DNA from: Tribonema minus
Taxonomy: Eukaryota > Sar > Xanthophyceae > Tribonematales > Tribonemataceae
DNA: 64,000 nt
Assembly: GCA_017506865.1 (NCBI GenBank)
Contig: JAFCMP010000390.1
Coordinates: 310,001-374,000, forward strand
Direction: 5' to 3'
Shown here: positions 47,975 to 61,724 of the stretch, piece after piece
How the letters are laid out: each line of letters opens with the position of its first letter
Numbering within the stretch: position 1 is the stretch's first letter
Translations under genes and position numbers: made by a program
Notes under the pieces: model-generated
The model's database searches: none
Told to the model about the DNA's origin: nothing
The model's input: the letters and a program-made list of their open reading frames with translations, nothing else

Positions 47975-50900
47975 CTACTTCTTGACCCAGAACTGGGTGG
48001 CCACCAGTCTCTCCACCACAGACGGGTCGGCCAGGGTACTTGTGTCCCCCAGGGCGGAGGGTTCGCCCTCAGCGAGCTTGCGCAGGATGCGCCGCATGAT
48101 CTTGCCTGCGGCACGCTCAGCAGGAAGGGGGCAGAGAGGGTCAGGTTATAACGATATCACAGCGAGCCATCCGATGACCTTAAAAGTGCACTGCAGCAGC
48201 ACCACAAAGCGGCTGTACTTGGTAAGCGTGTGCGATTAGGTGCTCTGCCAGGCAATGCTCATCTGCAGTGGGGCGCGTTGAGCCGTGCATGGCGATGGCA
48301 GGTATGACGGCGGCATGCGAGCACAACAGCTGCGGTGAACGAGCTGATGGCAATCAAGTCGGGCGACAGCATGATGCAGAGGGCAGGCAGGCATTGACGC
48401 GCTGCATTGAACCAGTGATTGTCAGACATGTTTTGAGTACAGGCGTTGATGACCGCAGGATGTGACTGGCTCGAAATTAGGGTGCAAGGCCTGGCGATAT
48501 GTGTCAGTAGTCTACAACACATCCAGTGTGTAATGCTGCAGCCCCGGATGGGTTTGCTGATCAAGCGGAGAGTACAAATGGGACTACTTTGAACAATGTG
48601 ATCAACGCCGCTTCAGAGCTGCAGAGGACCCGTCTTGTCCATCGTCATAGAGTACAGAGCATGATGGCCATGCGCATTCATTGCGACATGCAACATTCAT
48701 GGACGCTCCCATCTCTGCGACAGCGATATTGGCACATGCATACTTCCAGGTAGCTGTATGTTGCTATGGCAGCCTTTGATGCAGAGCGGCGTCACAAATG
48801 TCACGCCATGTTTGTGTTGAGTCATAGCACCGACCTGAGCGCGTCTTGGGGAGGTCTGGCGTGATCACGATGACGTCGGGCGTCGCAAAGGGGCCAATGT
48901 CGCGGCGCACCTGCAGCGCAGCGTAGACAGCGCCCAGCACGTCGTCGTCAGCAGCGCATCAACATCAAGGACATCCGCATTGGCCGGCAACGCAGCCAAC
49001 CCACGCCGCGCTGGTTAGAGGCTGGAGGCATGCAATGCACGTCATGAGTCAGTCGGACGAAAGTGGACCCTGGAGGGAATGCGCAAGCGCACTGTGTACT
49101 GTACGAAAGGCGGCAACGCTGCTGCAATATGGCTGTGCCCCTGCTGAGTGACTGCAGTGGATGAGATGGCACGGACAGGAGGGCCACCTGCCCGTGCCCT
49201 CACGAATGGGGGGACGTTTTGGGCACTTGCTGCGTCATCGCCAGTAATTGAGATTGCAGCCCATGCGACAGGGCGCATTGCAGACGCGGCACCGCTGCAC
49301 GTTGCACGCATCATCGGGACCACCACCAATCTCACCCCAACGCCACTGTGCCGCAATGCGAACATGCTCATGTTCACATCAAGTGGTGCGACAGCACCCA
49401 AGGTATATCCTGAGGGCATGAGATTTTGCTAATGGCAGCAGAGAGCGTATGCGTGTCAGCGCGAGCCGCAGACCTGCAGGCACCATCACTCGGTTGGTGC
49501 GTACGGCGTGTGGCGGCGCCTGCGTCAACACGTCGGAGCGGGCGCTTCACTGCATTCCTGAGGTCGCTGCGGGCACGCCACAGCTGTGCTGGCACTCTAG
49601 ACTCGAGAGATGTGGCGGTGTCATTGCAGCCGGCATTCTGTGTCCAGAGGCGAGCCCATATCGCACCAGCAAAGCGATGCGCAGGCGACTGTCCGCTGCC
49701 CCGCGCGCGAGCCATCAGAGTGTGCACCCAACAACAGCGTGTGCGCTGCTCACCTGCGCCTTGAGCTCCGCGATGAACTCCGGGGTGGACGGCGTGCCCA
49801 TGTTGAGCGTCACGTAGCAGCACAGGCCCTGCCCCTTGGAGGGGTCGGGGAAGCCCACAACGGCGGCCTCCGACACGCCATCATGCGACGCCAGCGAGGA
49901 CTCCACCTCCGCGGTGCCGATTCTGCGTTTTGCATAGGTGCGAAGGGGGGGGCGGGGGGGGGGGGGGGCTATCAGAGGGGGGACGTGGTGTGAGGAGCTC
50001 GCGCTTGTTGCTCAGCAGGGAGCCCTGCAATCGAGGCACAAGCTACACATGGCTGCCTGGGGGCGATTCATGCGCGCACATGCTGGACAACAAGTGGCAG
50101 TCTACACAGATATTGCAGCGGGCAAGGCGCCCACAGGGCGTACCTCTGTGCACAACACGCCTGACCGAGACAACCGCATACAAGAAACACCTGCTCTCCT
50201 GACACAGCTGCCGGACATTCAGCGTCCAGTCATCTTAAATTGACACTTCAACACGGGACCAACAGCAAGTACTGGTGCGCTTGCCTGTGGCCCGCCACGT
50301 TGACGACATCGTCGACGCGGCCGGTGATCCAGTAGTAGCCGTTCTCGTCGCGCCGCGCGCCGTCGCCGGTGGCATAGTAGCCGCGGTAGCTGTTGAAGTA
50401 CACGTCCATGTACCTGACGCCCAGCATTCGGGGGGGGGGGGGGGGGGGCGGCACGAACAGCGTGTGAGGAGCGCTGCTGCTGCAAGCGGCATTGTTGAAG
50501 CGCGCAGGTGTTTGAGGCGGTGCTGATGCTGACGATGGGCCGCGCCGCGCAGCGCATCGCAGAGATCTCTCTGTGGGTCGTCGCGAGCGATGCGCGTCCG
50601 CGACGAAGCGGCGCGCATGGCCGTGCGCCCAGGGCTTGGGAGCGCTCATGCAGCAGAGCGTCGTGGACGCAGCGTAACCCAGTCCGCCGACGCATGCACC
50701 GCTGGCGCACTGGTGCTCAAAGACCATGCATCGGCTCTGGCACACACACGTGCAGTCAGCATGTGCATGACAATAAATGTACCTATGGTGGTCGCCGTGA
50801 ATGGTCCTGGCCATGCCCGGCCAGGGCCGCTTGACCACCAGGAGACCCTCTACGTCGTCGCCCTCGATCTCCTCCCCTGAGCAACGAGGGCAGTGGCAAT

Positions 50901-52719
50901 GGGCACCACCAAAAGTGAGTTCGCAGTGATGAGCCAGCGGCTACTTTCGGGAGTGCATGGAAGTATATGCTGTGAGGCGCAGTAATGCCATCATGTACCA
51001 GTGTAGACGAGCATGGCACATTAGGTCGGGTCACATTTTCACGTTCAGTCAGCATGCAGGTGCCCTCTCCGGATTGCAACGGCGCAGGGACACAGATATA
51101 TGGCCTGGCACTCCAGTCACGCAGTGCCGCTGCACAGACACGATCAACCCTATCCAAACCCTGGACGAGAACATACTCCATGTATTCGCACGTAGTCTAC
51201 ACATCTGTGAGAATGATCAACAAACACAGGATGCCCAAGAGAGGCCCCCAGCAGTCGACGGCGCAGGGTGGGGGTGTGTGCGCGCGTTTTTACCTGTAAG
51301 CGGGTCGAGCAGCGCCGGCTGGACACCATAGACGGGCAGCGTGCAGGAGCCGGGCTTGAGCGGCGTCATGCCCGGCATGGGCGCCATCATGTGGCCGCCC
51401 GTCTCCGTCTGCCACCAGGTGTCCACCACGGTGCACCTGGACTCGCGTACACACGCGCAAGGGGGTGGTCGATTACGTGGCCACAGGTGCTGACGCCCAT
51501 CGTAATTGTGATTGACGCACTCCATGCGATGGTGAACAGGTGCATGTGGGGACGATGCGAAGGGCGCGAGCGGCGATGACAGAGGGTACGCGCTGTGATG
51601 GAGCTGCCGTCAACGGATGGCGTGCGCACGGCAGCAGCACAGCGTGCGAGGCAGCCTGCAGGCCGGCGAGTCTGCTCATGTCGCTGGGCATGGATGGCAG
51701 ACGCGCAGTCGTGGCCGCGCGGATGCTGCACGTGCTTCCCGGTCAACATCAGCAAATACACGCATAAAATGTGAGAGACCATCTGTTCAGGATTGAGCCA
51801 ACTGGTGAGGCGGCTGCTGAATAGCACGGCCTGCTTGCTGCCAGCGGAAGCGTACGCTCATGGAAAGACAGACCGTTAATTTTGGTTTGGTCCACGAGGC
51901 TGCAGGATGCCACTGCCTTCTGCCAGTTGACGCATGAGCATGCCATGCATGTCTGTATCTGCAACCTGCAAGCTAGTTGCGCTCCGTGCATCCAAGTGCG
52001 TAAGCGCGCTATGAGACAGCAGATGCACAACTTCCGAATGGCCACGAGAAGCGGCGCATCACCACTCTGTTGACGACCCTGGCGCTGTAGCATCGCCAAC
52101 AACGGTTCCACGCAACAGCCCGGCGCCAGCAACGGTTCTACGCAACAGCCCGGCGCCGCAGCACCGCCAGCAGCGGTGCCACGGCACGCACCGCCCAGCC
52201 CTATGCACACACCTGGAGTGGCCGACGTTCTTGAAGTACCACGTCCAGGCTTCGGGGTTGATGGGCTCGCCGACGGACCCCAGCACGCGTAGGCTGCGGC
52301 GGCAGGGGCGCAGCAGCGATCCGCAGCGCAAGTTCAAGTCATGAGTCAGTGAGTCCCTGGGGCCGCTGCACTTGTGAGCACGCGTGCGCCTGCTTCTGGT
52401 GGCGATGGCGCATGACATTACCAGGGGGGCGAGCACACGGCTGGTGCAAAATGCGCAGCGCATGCACCGGCTCGCTTTCTCCGTATGCTGTTTAAAAACT
52501 GTACGGGTTTCGTAAGAGCACCGGTTGCGCGGCCGATAAGGGTACGCATGGACAGGGTTGCGGCAGCGTCATTGAGCATCTCAGCAAGGCCCATTCAGGG
52601 GCAGCGATCTGTCACTGAACCGTACCTGTCCAGCTTGTACTCTTTGATCTTGTCGGTGCCGAACTTCATGAGGGTGCGGATGGCTGTCGGGGAGGTATAG
52701 AACTGCGGGCGACAAGAAG

Positions 52720-52760
<41 letters not shown>

Positions 52761-55700
52761 GCAGCAATTAATGCTGGCACTATCACTCGCATCAGCATCC
52801 CACAGCACGAGTCGTCTTGTGCCCTGGTGGTAGGATCTGCAAAACTCAATTGACGCTATGCACAGGGGTGGCATAGATTCTAAGCCTGGAAGCGTCACTA
52901 CCCGTTGCGTCATTGCTGTTGGTCATCGTTGGCACGCCTGAACTTGATGTACCGACACCAACTGCACGTACTACAGGATGCATGAAAGCGGGACACAGCG
53001 CGCACCCCTCACCACCTGCAGCCAGACGACACAGACACTCAGAAAGTCAACACTCTCCTGCCGACGCCGACAGCCACAAATCTCACCGGAACGCTGATGC
53101 GCTGGCTGCGCGCACGAACTGAGCACTGATACACTAACGATCACAGCCATGCGGCGCAGTGCTCCACGTCCAGTACAACTTGCACTGACATGACCTGAGC
53201 ACTGATGAACTAACAAAATGTCACGCTGCAGTGCTCCGGGAGACGAGCGCGCACTCGCCTGCGTGATGCGGTGCCTGTCGATGAGGTCCCAGTAGCGGCC
53301 GTGGTGCGGGTACCTGGGCGTGCTCTCAAACAGCACGCTGGTCGCGCCTGCACGAGGGGCAAGGGGCGAGAGGTGCAAGGCACGGGTCAGCTGTGGTCGT
53401 ATGTCATGGGGTTCGCCTGATCAGTATAGTGCGGCAGCCTGGAGCTGCCCCTCAGAGCTGAATGCGGAGGAGACACACCCCGAGATTAGCGGCCACCACA
53501 ACCGATGTCCTTGCTCCAAATGGATCAAAATGATAGTACAAGTGGCATTCGAGTTGCTGCTGCAGGTTTGCACTGGGGGTGGCGTGTGTGTCTGATCTTT
53601 GGGTGCTGAGCCTCGACATGCTGCTGGCTTGAAAACTTGAAGATGAAAGTGAGACGCGCCTGTGCAATATAGAAGTAGATCACAGGCAGTGTCCTGGTGC
53701 AGCGTAAAAAGAGGAGCTACGCTTGGCACCTCTCATATACGTGTACTCGCGTCATGCCCTCCTCAAGCACTTCTTACGCTAACCCCCTAGCGCTTGCCCT
53801 TGGTGCCGACGCTCACCTAGCAGAAGCGGGCCATATATGCAGTAGGTGTGGCCCGTGATCCAGCCCACGTCGGCGACGCAGCCAAAGACGTCGCCCTGCA
53901 AATGCACAAGTGCAACAGCAGCGCGCATGAGCTCGCAGACCCTGTTACAACGTGCACACGCAGCTGCTCAGCAGCAGGCCTTAGAGCCAACAAGGTCGGT
54001 AGCAGGCGCAATATGGTTCGTGCCGCATGAGCGCTTGCGACATTCTAGGGTGAATTAGCATGCTTTAGCCACTGCTGAAAGCAGGAGCCGAATGACGCAT
54101 TCGAAAGACAATGCTAGCAGAATTTGCTCATCATGGGCACACAGAGGCGTTCAGGCGCAAATCACCCTGGCGGAGCATCACCATTGCTGCCCAGCGCCGA
54201 ATACGTAGCGTGTGGCAGCAGGCATAGTGTTAGGGTTCAGAAAAAAACTGACTACGAGGTCATGCACTGACCAAAATCGCAGCATGGCTCAACCATGTCA
54301 CGTACAAACGCGGGGCACTAAACCTGTATGTGGTGCCAGAGCATTCGGTATATACACTGCCGCATCGGTGCTCACACGATGAATAGCATCAGAAGGGAGC
54401 GGGGGCATACTTACATCTTTCAAATCAAAGGTATTCTTGGTGGTCATGGCTGCCTGGAGGAGGTAGCCGCCGGTGGTGTGCACCAACCCCTTGGGCTTGC
54501 CTGCAGAGGGTGCAAAGGCGGCAGCAGCAGCAGTAACTCAGCATGAGGCAGGATAACAACAAGCGGAAGCGACAGCAAGCGATGGCATATGATGCTCGCA
54601 TAAACAAATGAAAGACGCTGCCACAGGAGCCCTAGACTACCTACACACAGCGCTGATCACGGCCACGATGAGGAGCACTGACGCTGTTACTCGTGAAACG
54701 ACTCTCTGACTCATCCAACGCTGACACAAGCCCCTCTCGAGCCGTGCACGCATGCTTCACCGTGACACAAGCCCCTCTCGAGCCTGCACGCATGGTGTAG
54801 TGGCAGAAGAAGGCGCTCACCCGTGGAGCCCGACGTGTAGAGGATGAACAGCGGGTCCTCCGCCTCCATAGAAACGTACGCGCAGTAGGGCCGCATGCGC
54901 GGCAGCAGCTGAGGGGCGCGTCAACGAGCAGTTGCAGACAAGAGCGCAGTGAGAATGCAACACACATCGCTCAGCCAGTCCCCCTGGCGAGGGGCTGTAG
55001 CAAGCATAAGAACGTCAAGTCGCGGCACGGCGTACTGCCAAGCGGCGTCGCGTGCAAGCGCCGTCATGTGCTGGCAGCGGCGGCGGCGCTGCACAGCGCA
55101 GGCGACAAAAGCGCGCAGCACCGCAAGCACACAGTGCGAAGGGGGGCGGGCAGCGAGCGGTCATGCCTTGAAGCACCAGACCAGTCCCCTCTGTGCGCCG
55201 CCCGATGGACACAAGTATGAGACAGGAGGTGAGCCCGTTGAAGCACAAATTGAAGTTGTGCCGCCACGTACATACCTCGTTCATGTCCACATCCCTGCTC
55301 TCCTCCCAGCCCTCCGAGCGCTGCTGCGCGGCGTCCGGGTCCCTGCGGAAGACGCCCACGTGGTGCACCAGGTCGGTGCCGCCCACGGCTTCATCCACAA
55401 TTTTCTGCGGCGAGGGCGGAAGCGGTGGGCGTGTGAGCGTGCGGCAGCCGACGACGAGAGTTGACTGCAAGTGAGTTGGTCTGTAGTGAGTGCAAGTGAG
55501 AGCTGGAGTGAAGGCAAACAGCGCATGCGACCGCGGGACTCATGGAGCTGTTGCAACAGATCGAACGCAGCAACCTGCGCCGAATAACCTAATGGCCCGT
55601 CAACAGCTGATTCCCCGCGTGGCATCGTGCACGTCGGTCGTTCGCTGGTTTTTGAGGAGCTACAACTAAAAAACGCCCTCCAGAGAACTCGCCTCGCAGC

Positions 55701-58696
55701 GTCCACACCTCTCAGTCACCAACAAGACCGATGACGGGACGCCCGCAGCGTCGCACGCAGGGGGTCCACAGTGGGGCAGTGTGTGTGCGCGCCGCGCAGT
55801 ACTACAAAGTTGAACTTTTACAGTCTTACGTGATTCAACGCAGTGAAGGTGGTGGACAAGATAAAGTTGAATTTGTCTATTGGTTTGCGTGAATCAAATA
55901 GTGAACTCTTGTGTTTTTTAGAGTTGAAGTTGAAGTTCCTTTCTGTGACGCGCGCGCAAAGCGCACCTTCAGCTCCAGCGTCTTGCCGCCGCGCTTGCCC
56001 ACGTCGCACGTGAGCAGCATGCGCGAGCCGGACGCGGCCAGCCTGTCGCGCAGCGCGCCCGCGCTGAAGCCCGCAAACACCACGCTGCGCGGCGCGAGCG
56101 CAGCGGCGACGGGGCAGGGGGGGGGGGGGGGCAGCACAGACGTGCATAGCCACTTGTGTGAGCAGTGACGGTGGGGATGCGGGAGGGGGAGATCGCTCGC
56201 GCTTCGCCGGTAGCACATGTCTGGGCGCCGCGGCCGCGTCGTGCGCGCGGCCGGGCGAGGCGACAGACACTGGTTCCCGCAGGACGTTATCCTTTGCCCG
56301 AACGCGCCGCGCGCGAGGCGCTCCGTCTGCCCCAGCCGGCGCAAACACAACAGCCGCCGAGCACATGCCTCGCAATCGCCATCAAAAGCCGCTGGCTTCC
56401 GTGCGCTGCATCGCGGTGCCGCGGCAGCTTCGTCACGTGCGCGGCATCAGAGCGAAAGCGGAGATGCGTCGTCGTCGTCGTCGTACCTGTGCGTCGCGCC
56501 GATGCGCGCGCAGGCCAGCATGGCGCACGCCAGGTCCGGCGACGTGGGCATGTACAGCGTCACCACGTCGCCGCGCCGCACGCCCATCGACAGCAGCGCG
56601 TTCGCCACGCGGCACACCTGAGAGGCCGCAAGCGCGCGGGCGGGAGGCGAGCGGCGCCGTTGTGAGCATACCGTATGGCGGCGGCGGTGCGCGCTGATTG
56701 GGGGTGGGTGTCGCGCTTGCGCCATGCGCGTGCGGCAGATACGGGCGCCCACGATGCGACACGTCCGAAACGTCCGAGGGGGGGTTCGTAACGCTTGTAC
56801 GCGGCGCGGCTGCGGCGCAGTGGCAGATCGTGCTGAATGACTTGATTGCAAGTGGCAACATCACCTCGCCGTCTGACCACCAGTCCAGCTAAGCAATGCT
56901 GCCAGAATGCGCGGGCGTGCGCAGCAATGACACAGCACATCAAAGGCAGTCAAAGCTTACCCTGGCGTGCAGCTGATGGTACGTGAGGCTGTACCCTTCG
57001 CCGAGCTCATCCCCCTCGTAGATCAGTGCCGTCTGGTGGGCCCTGCAGCGCGCGCGCAGCAGCGGCGGCAACATGTAACGTACACGCGCAGGCGTGTAAG
57101 CCACTGCTGTCACGCCAACTGCCAATTGCGTACGAATTGCTGCCTTCTGCAGTTGGTGATTGATGGTACAGCCATCCCAGTTGTCCTCTACTGAGCGCGT
57201 GAGTCGCGGCTCTGCACGTAATGTTGGGGAAATGCAATCAGTTGCAGGAAAGACATCGCTACTGTCTACCAATGTTGATCACAGTGACAGAGCGCAAGCG
57301 CCAGCCATCGCAGGCCATCATCCGGAATGCTTCGGGCGCAGTCCCATTCGAAAGGAGTCGCGCAATGATGTAATCGACGCGCAAACAAGGCCATGCAGAG
57401 CACAACCAATCAAACTGTCATCGTCACCATGCGGTCATGATCGGCAGCGCGGACACGCTGTGAATATTCAAGGGTGACGCACCTGTGCGGCAGGTGCCTG
57501 TCCACGCAGTTGTAGGCGGCGTTCAACGTGCCGCCTGTAAACCAGGCCACGTCGCCGTCCGCAAAATTGCCCTACAAGACAAGATGTTCGCAGCCAACGG
57601 ATGCATTGGCTACAGTGGCTCTGCATGACGCGAGCGCAGACTGGCGCAGTGCGACAATATTGGCATCATGCTCTAAAATGCGCTCTAAGGTTACGTGACT
57701 GCAGAAAGGCACATGAAGCGTGTGCGCCGCACATCTCTAGCATGCCATAAATAGGTATGCGGTGTTGCATTTTCAAAGAAACATTTCTTGGAATGGGCTG
57801 AAATGATGCCTATTTCATTCTGATATCTCGCGTGATGCAGCTGGTGCTGGTGCACTTGCGCTCGCAGCGACGGTGCGCTGCTGCTGGTCCTCCCACCCCC
57901 ATTTTCATTGAGAGTATGTTTATTGGGAGTATGCCGCCTCATGAGACCACAGCAGTGGATGATGTGGGTTGATCAGCAATCACACAATGTGCACCAACGC
58001 TAGTATGATACCTAGTCTAACTGAACTGGCAGACGATGGCTACAGCTCTGTAGCCAGCTTCGCGTACATCAACTTCAACAGCACCACGCACCTGGCAGAC
58101 CCTCTCGAAGGGACGGGACCAGTGCAAAAGCGACTTAGCCTGTTCGCTCCAGAAGCGATCGCTGTCCGTGATGCTGCGGTTGTAAAGCTGCATGGGGCAC
58201 ATAGAAGCGTGCAGGTCAAACTTCGGTGCAATCCGCGGCATTTGCACAAAGGTTGAAGAAATCATTGTAGTATGCGTCTGCCAACAATCAGCATCATGCT
58301 TGATGGATGAGGGCATATCCATAGGTGGGTAAACCAATTTCTGCCAGCGATTTGGAAGTCGTGTCGCCATACACTGCAGGATATCATCTTGTTCGAAACA
58401 AGATTGGCAGCTCAGAACAGGTAGTTGTACAGTTGGTGCTGCAATGGCTTGCGACTCACCCTTCTGTAGACTTCCAGCGAATGCCGCACAGGCACGGATT
58501 CAAAGACCTCGCTCTTGCTGCTGTGCTTGACCACTTCTGCTGCTGCTACAGGCGGTCCTGGCGGAGCAGTACTACTAGATGATTGTTGCCGGACCACTCG
58601 GACCTGGCCTCGCTGAACAGCATGAGGGCACGCAGAGGACGAGGGCAGCCCCAGCGCTGGTATTGCTCTGCAGCCGCGTCTTAACGCTGCGTGCAT
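47975..58696 (-). CDS. ACS: Acetyl-CoA synthetase (AMP-forming), probably organellar
   Basis: Activates acetate with ATP and CoA to acetyl-CoA. Nineteen exons on the - strand: 58696-58460, 58187-58092, 57571-57483, 57042-56961, 56617-56487, 56084-55967, 55404-55276, 54908-54821, 54500-54415, 53895-53817, 53347-53259, 52702-52626, 52293-52213, 51436-51294, 50876-50783, 50413-50285, 49922-49754, 48910-48835, 48105-47975. All phases agree and give 707 residues. Motifs are in order: [20 protein letters not shown], the adenylation loop YTSGSTGKPKG (318-328), [10 protein letters not shown] (466-475), [20 protein letters not shown], and [15 protein letters not shown] with catalytic Lys666. The first ~45 residues are Arg/Ala/Ser-rich with no acidic residue, suggesting a mitochondrial or plastid transit peptide. 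Introns 11 and 16 start with GC. No frameshift or missing catalytic residue was found. Confidence 0.97.
52097..52156. repeat. 30-bp tandem repeat, two copies
   Basis: A 30-bp unit ending GCAACAGCCCGGCGC is at 52097-52126 and 52127-52156 with two differences. It lies in the intron between acetyl-CoA synthetase exons 13 and 14. Confidence 0.85.
54722..54795. repeat. 41-bp tandem duplication
   Basis: TGACACAAGCCCCTCTCGAG with its downstream GTGCACGCATG-like tail occurs at 54722-54754 and 54763-54795, in the intron after acetyl-CoA synthetase exon 8. Confidence 0.85.
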
Positions 58697-61600
58697 GTTA
58701 CAATGTATCTGAAAAGAGGAGGCAGTTCACGATGGACTTCAACATGGCACTTCGGCCGAGCCTTTCGACAGGCAATCTCCGAACCAAAACTCCATTTTCC
58801 GCATGCATGCGCATTGACGCTCGCGCCATGCCTTACTGTCATTGTGACCATTCCCGTACAGCTTATATGCATATGGTTTTTTGCTCACACACACAGGGAC
58901 CATCTTCAACATGAGAGTTCGTGCTGAACTTTAGCGCAAGCCTTGAGCCACTCATCCGCAGTTATAGTAAATCAATGACTGAGAGCATGTGTGAGGCATG
59001 CGTCGGCTACTGTCAAACGGCGGCCGTACATGTACAGCGCGTCTCAGTGCGGGAGGGAACCCCTTGGCCACCGTTGAGTCTGGGTCCGAGTCGCTCAGCC
59101 TGTAACGGGGGGGGGAAGGGGGGGCATGGGATGCGTGCGCGGGACGAAGAGGCACCTGCCAAGTGGGTTGCACAAGCAGCGGCGTCGGAACCTTGGTGCA
59201 GTCCTGTAGTAAAAAAGGTTGCACCAAATATCCTACCTGCATGCCACTCAGCAGTGCTGTTGCCATGTTGCAGCACCAGTCATCGAGAAGGAGTGTACAA
59301 GCACCAGCAGAGGAACAAAGAGGCTTGTACAGATGCATTTAAGAACATCACAATCGCAGACTGGCGTGCGCAGTGCCTGCCGGCGACACGCGGCAAAGGC
59401 GCCCAATGCGGCAGGGGCTGATCGAAGTGAGGGTACAGAATCAGCAGGATCGGAGGCGCATTGAGCACATGTCCTATGGCAGCGGGGACAGCAGCGGCGG
59501 CGGCTGGCGGCGGTGGCGCGCGCACACGGCGCGCAGAGCGCCCCCGCCACTAAAACAACAGCACCATTGTACAGGACACTCCACAAACAGCCGGGCTACG
59601 AGATCCAGCGCGCTCTACAGCTCAGAACCCACGCGGAGGGGAAACCCCCAGATTTATGCGCCATTCGTCTCTACGAGGAACACTGGGCAGTACGACATGA
59701 CGAGAAATGGTACAGGGCACGTGCACTAAACGCGGTGACGGCCCACCAAATGTTGTGCGTGCGGAGGCACAGGAGGCGGCTGTCGCAACAGAGACAGAGC
59801 CGGCCTTGCTGAATTCGGGGGCGTTGGGGAATGTCGCCATGATTTTCCAGGCGAACAACTGTGCAAGTCACCCCAGCAGCAGCAGCAGCCGGCGGCGAGC
59901 GTTGTGCCTTTGTCAGCAATGGACGCCATCATCCACCGGCGCGGCAGTACTGCGTGCGCAGCTGCAGTCGCAAAGAGAAGAGAGGAGCATGGCGTTGTGA
60001 GAGGAAGCGCGATGCTGCGTGCACGCTGCACTATCTGTACAATGCGCTGGCGTGACGTTCCACGGCATTGGCGTGTGTGATGCACATGCTTGCGCGATGT
60101 GTGCTTTGTGCCGGCCCGCTTGCAAAGTCTACATCTTGCAGTAGTGTCTTCCCAACAGCTGCAGACGCTTGTCGACAAAGCCCTGCTCAGCCCCCCGATA
60201 TTCGCAACAACTTGCGCTGTCATGATACGCTGCCTGCCTCACATTGCAGCAACGCAATTGATAGGCGCATCAGCACTGATCACATGCTTGAGCCAGCACA
60301 ATATCCGCATGCAGATCAGGCATGACAGATAGGAAACGCCTCAGCTGCTGCCACTCACTTACTTCTGCATGAACAAACACGAGCTCAAGGCGCCGTGCGA
60401 GCGGGCACAGCCGCAGCGGCAGAACCAGCAGTACTGGCAGCAGCATGCCGCCCTACATGGCATGCTCCACGACATGCGAGCCTTCAAATGCACAGCATGC
60501 ATGTACCACTCACCTCCGCTGCATGCACGTGCTGTAGCGCACACGGATCGCAGCATTCATCCTCAATGGCATGCTGTGAGCTGGCAGCTGCGCTGAATGG
60601 CGCCGATCGCTGTCTCGTGGTCGTGGATGCACACGGTTCCGTGGCCACGCCGGACGCGGTGTTGTCGTGCAACTGGCTGTCAAGACTAGCTACTGCATGG
60701 CAGGCGCGACCTGCAAACAGCGGGGGCAATAGGTAGAGTTACAATCAACAAGTCATATTCAGCCCAAGAACATGGGTGCTGGTTGTTTTGTCAGCGACAG
60801 GCAGATGTGAGCTCAAGGGCGCCGACCTCTGCCATCACCGCCTTCCACGAACCTGACATCTGTGAAAACAAGGGCCTGCACACGACGTGACGCAAAGCAG
60901 CAGCGGCTCAATGCGCTGCGTGCAGGAAACACGGCGACATTTCAAGAGCGTTGACCAGTAGTGACAGTCAGCAAGCACAGGTGTACACCAGCGCGCGTTC
61001 ACGAGTGTCGAAGCCGGAGCGTCACCCTGCCGCCGACCTGCAGCAACGATGCTCAATGCGTGCATGCAGGCGCGTGGCCAACAGATGGCTCCACACTGCT
61101 CTGCGGGCAGCGCACATGGCCGCCCTTGTCTCTGTGCGCACGAAGCGTCACCCTGCCGCTGACCTGCAGCAACGAGGCTCAATGCGTGCATGCACGCGTG
61201 ACCAGCGCTGATGGCCGCACGGTGCTCTGCGGGCAGCGCACATGGCCGCCCTTTTTTCAGAGCGCTTCAAGGCACGAAGCGCCTGACCGGCAGCAATGCA
61301 CGAGGCTACCAGCTGCTATGACGCCGGGTCTGCTGCAGCAAGTAATGCCGCTGAGCTGAGCAGCGCTGCGGGGCCGCCCCGGCCCGTGGCGGACCACAGC
61401 GCTCAGGATCGCAGCTCAGTGGCAGCGACCAGCAGCTCTACTGCCGTTTCCGAAGTCACAGTGTTTGTGCACATGAATGACGCAACGCTTCTTGTCTGAT
61501 ACAATTGTGGGCCTGTGTTCATACAGGCCCCAAGGGAGGCCAGGTGTCCCATGCAACCATAAAGTTTGCACCGACACAGCAGCCTAGTCTGCAACGCGCC

Positions 61601-61724
61601 CTGAGCCCCCATGTCCCTGCGCCGTCCACACACTCACGTTACCGCGCGACTCTGGAAGGAGTATCCACACAGAACCACGTTTTGCATGTAGACTTTTCTG
61701 CCTGCCAAGATGCCAGCAACTCAC
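58697..61724. other. Unresolved region upstream of acetyl-CoA synthetase
   Basis: Several short frames have protein-like composition: - strand from an ATG near 59849 (MATFPNAPEFSKAGSVSVAT), + strand ~60369-60596 (MNKHELKAPCERAQPQRQNQ), and + strand 61296-61480 (Ser/Ala-rich). None shows a known domain or a phase-consistent exon chain, and overlapping frames on both strands look equally plausible. I do not call a gene. Confidence 0.3.
61019..61254. repeat. ~126-bp tandem duplication
   Basis: A unit starting GCGTCACCCTGCCGC is at 61019 and again at 61145. Both copies contain GCTCAATGCGTGCATGCA and CTGCGGGCAGCGCACATGGC. A decayed piece of the same unit (GCAGCAGCGGCTCAATGCGC) lies near 60899, so there may once have been more copies. 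No coding role is supported. Confidence 0.8.

Noticed and set aside
59690..59812. + strand frame with DEKWYRARAL, reminiscent of a Tudor domain strand.
   Set aside because: Only one short match, overlapping two other protein-like frames on both strands; no complete Tudor domain can be assembled.
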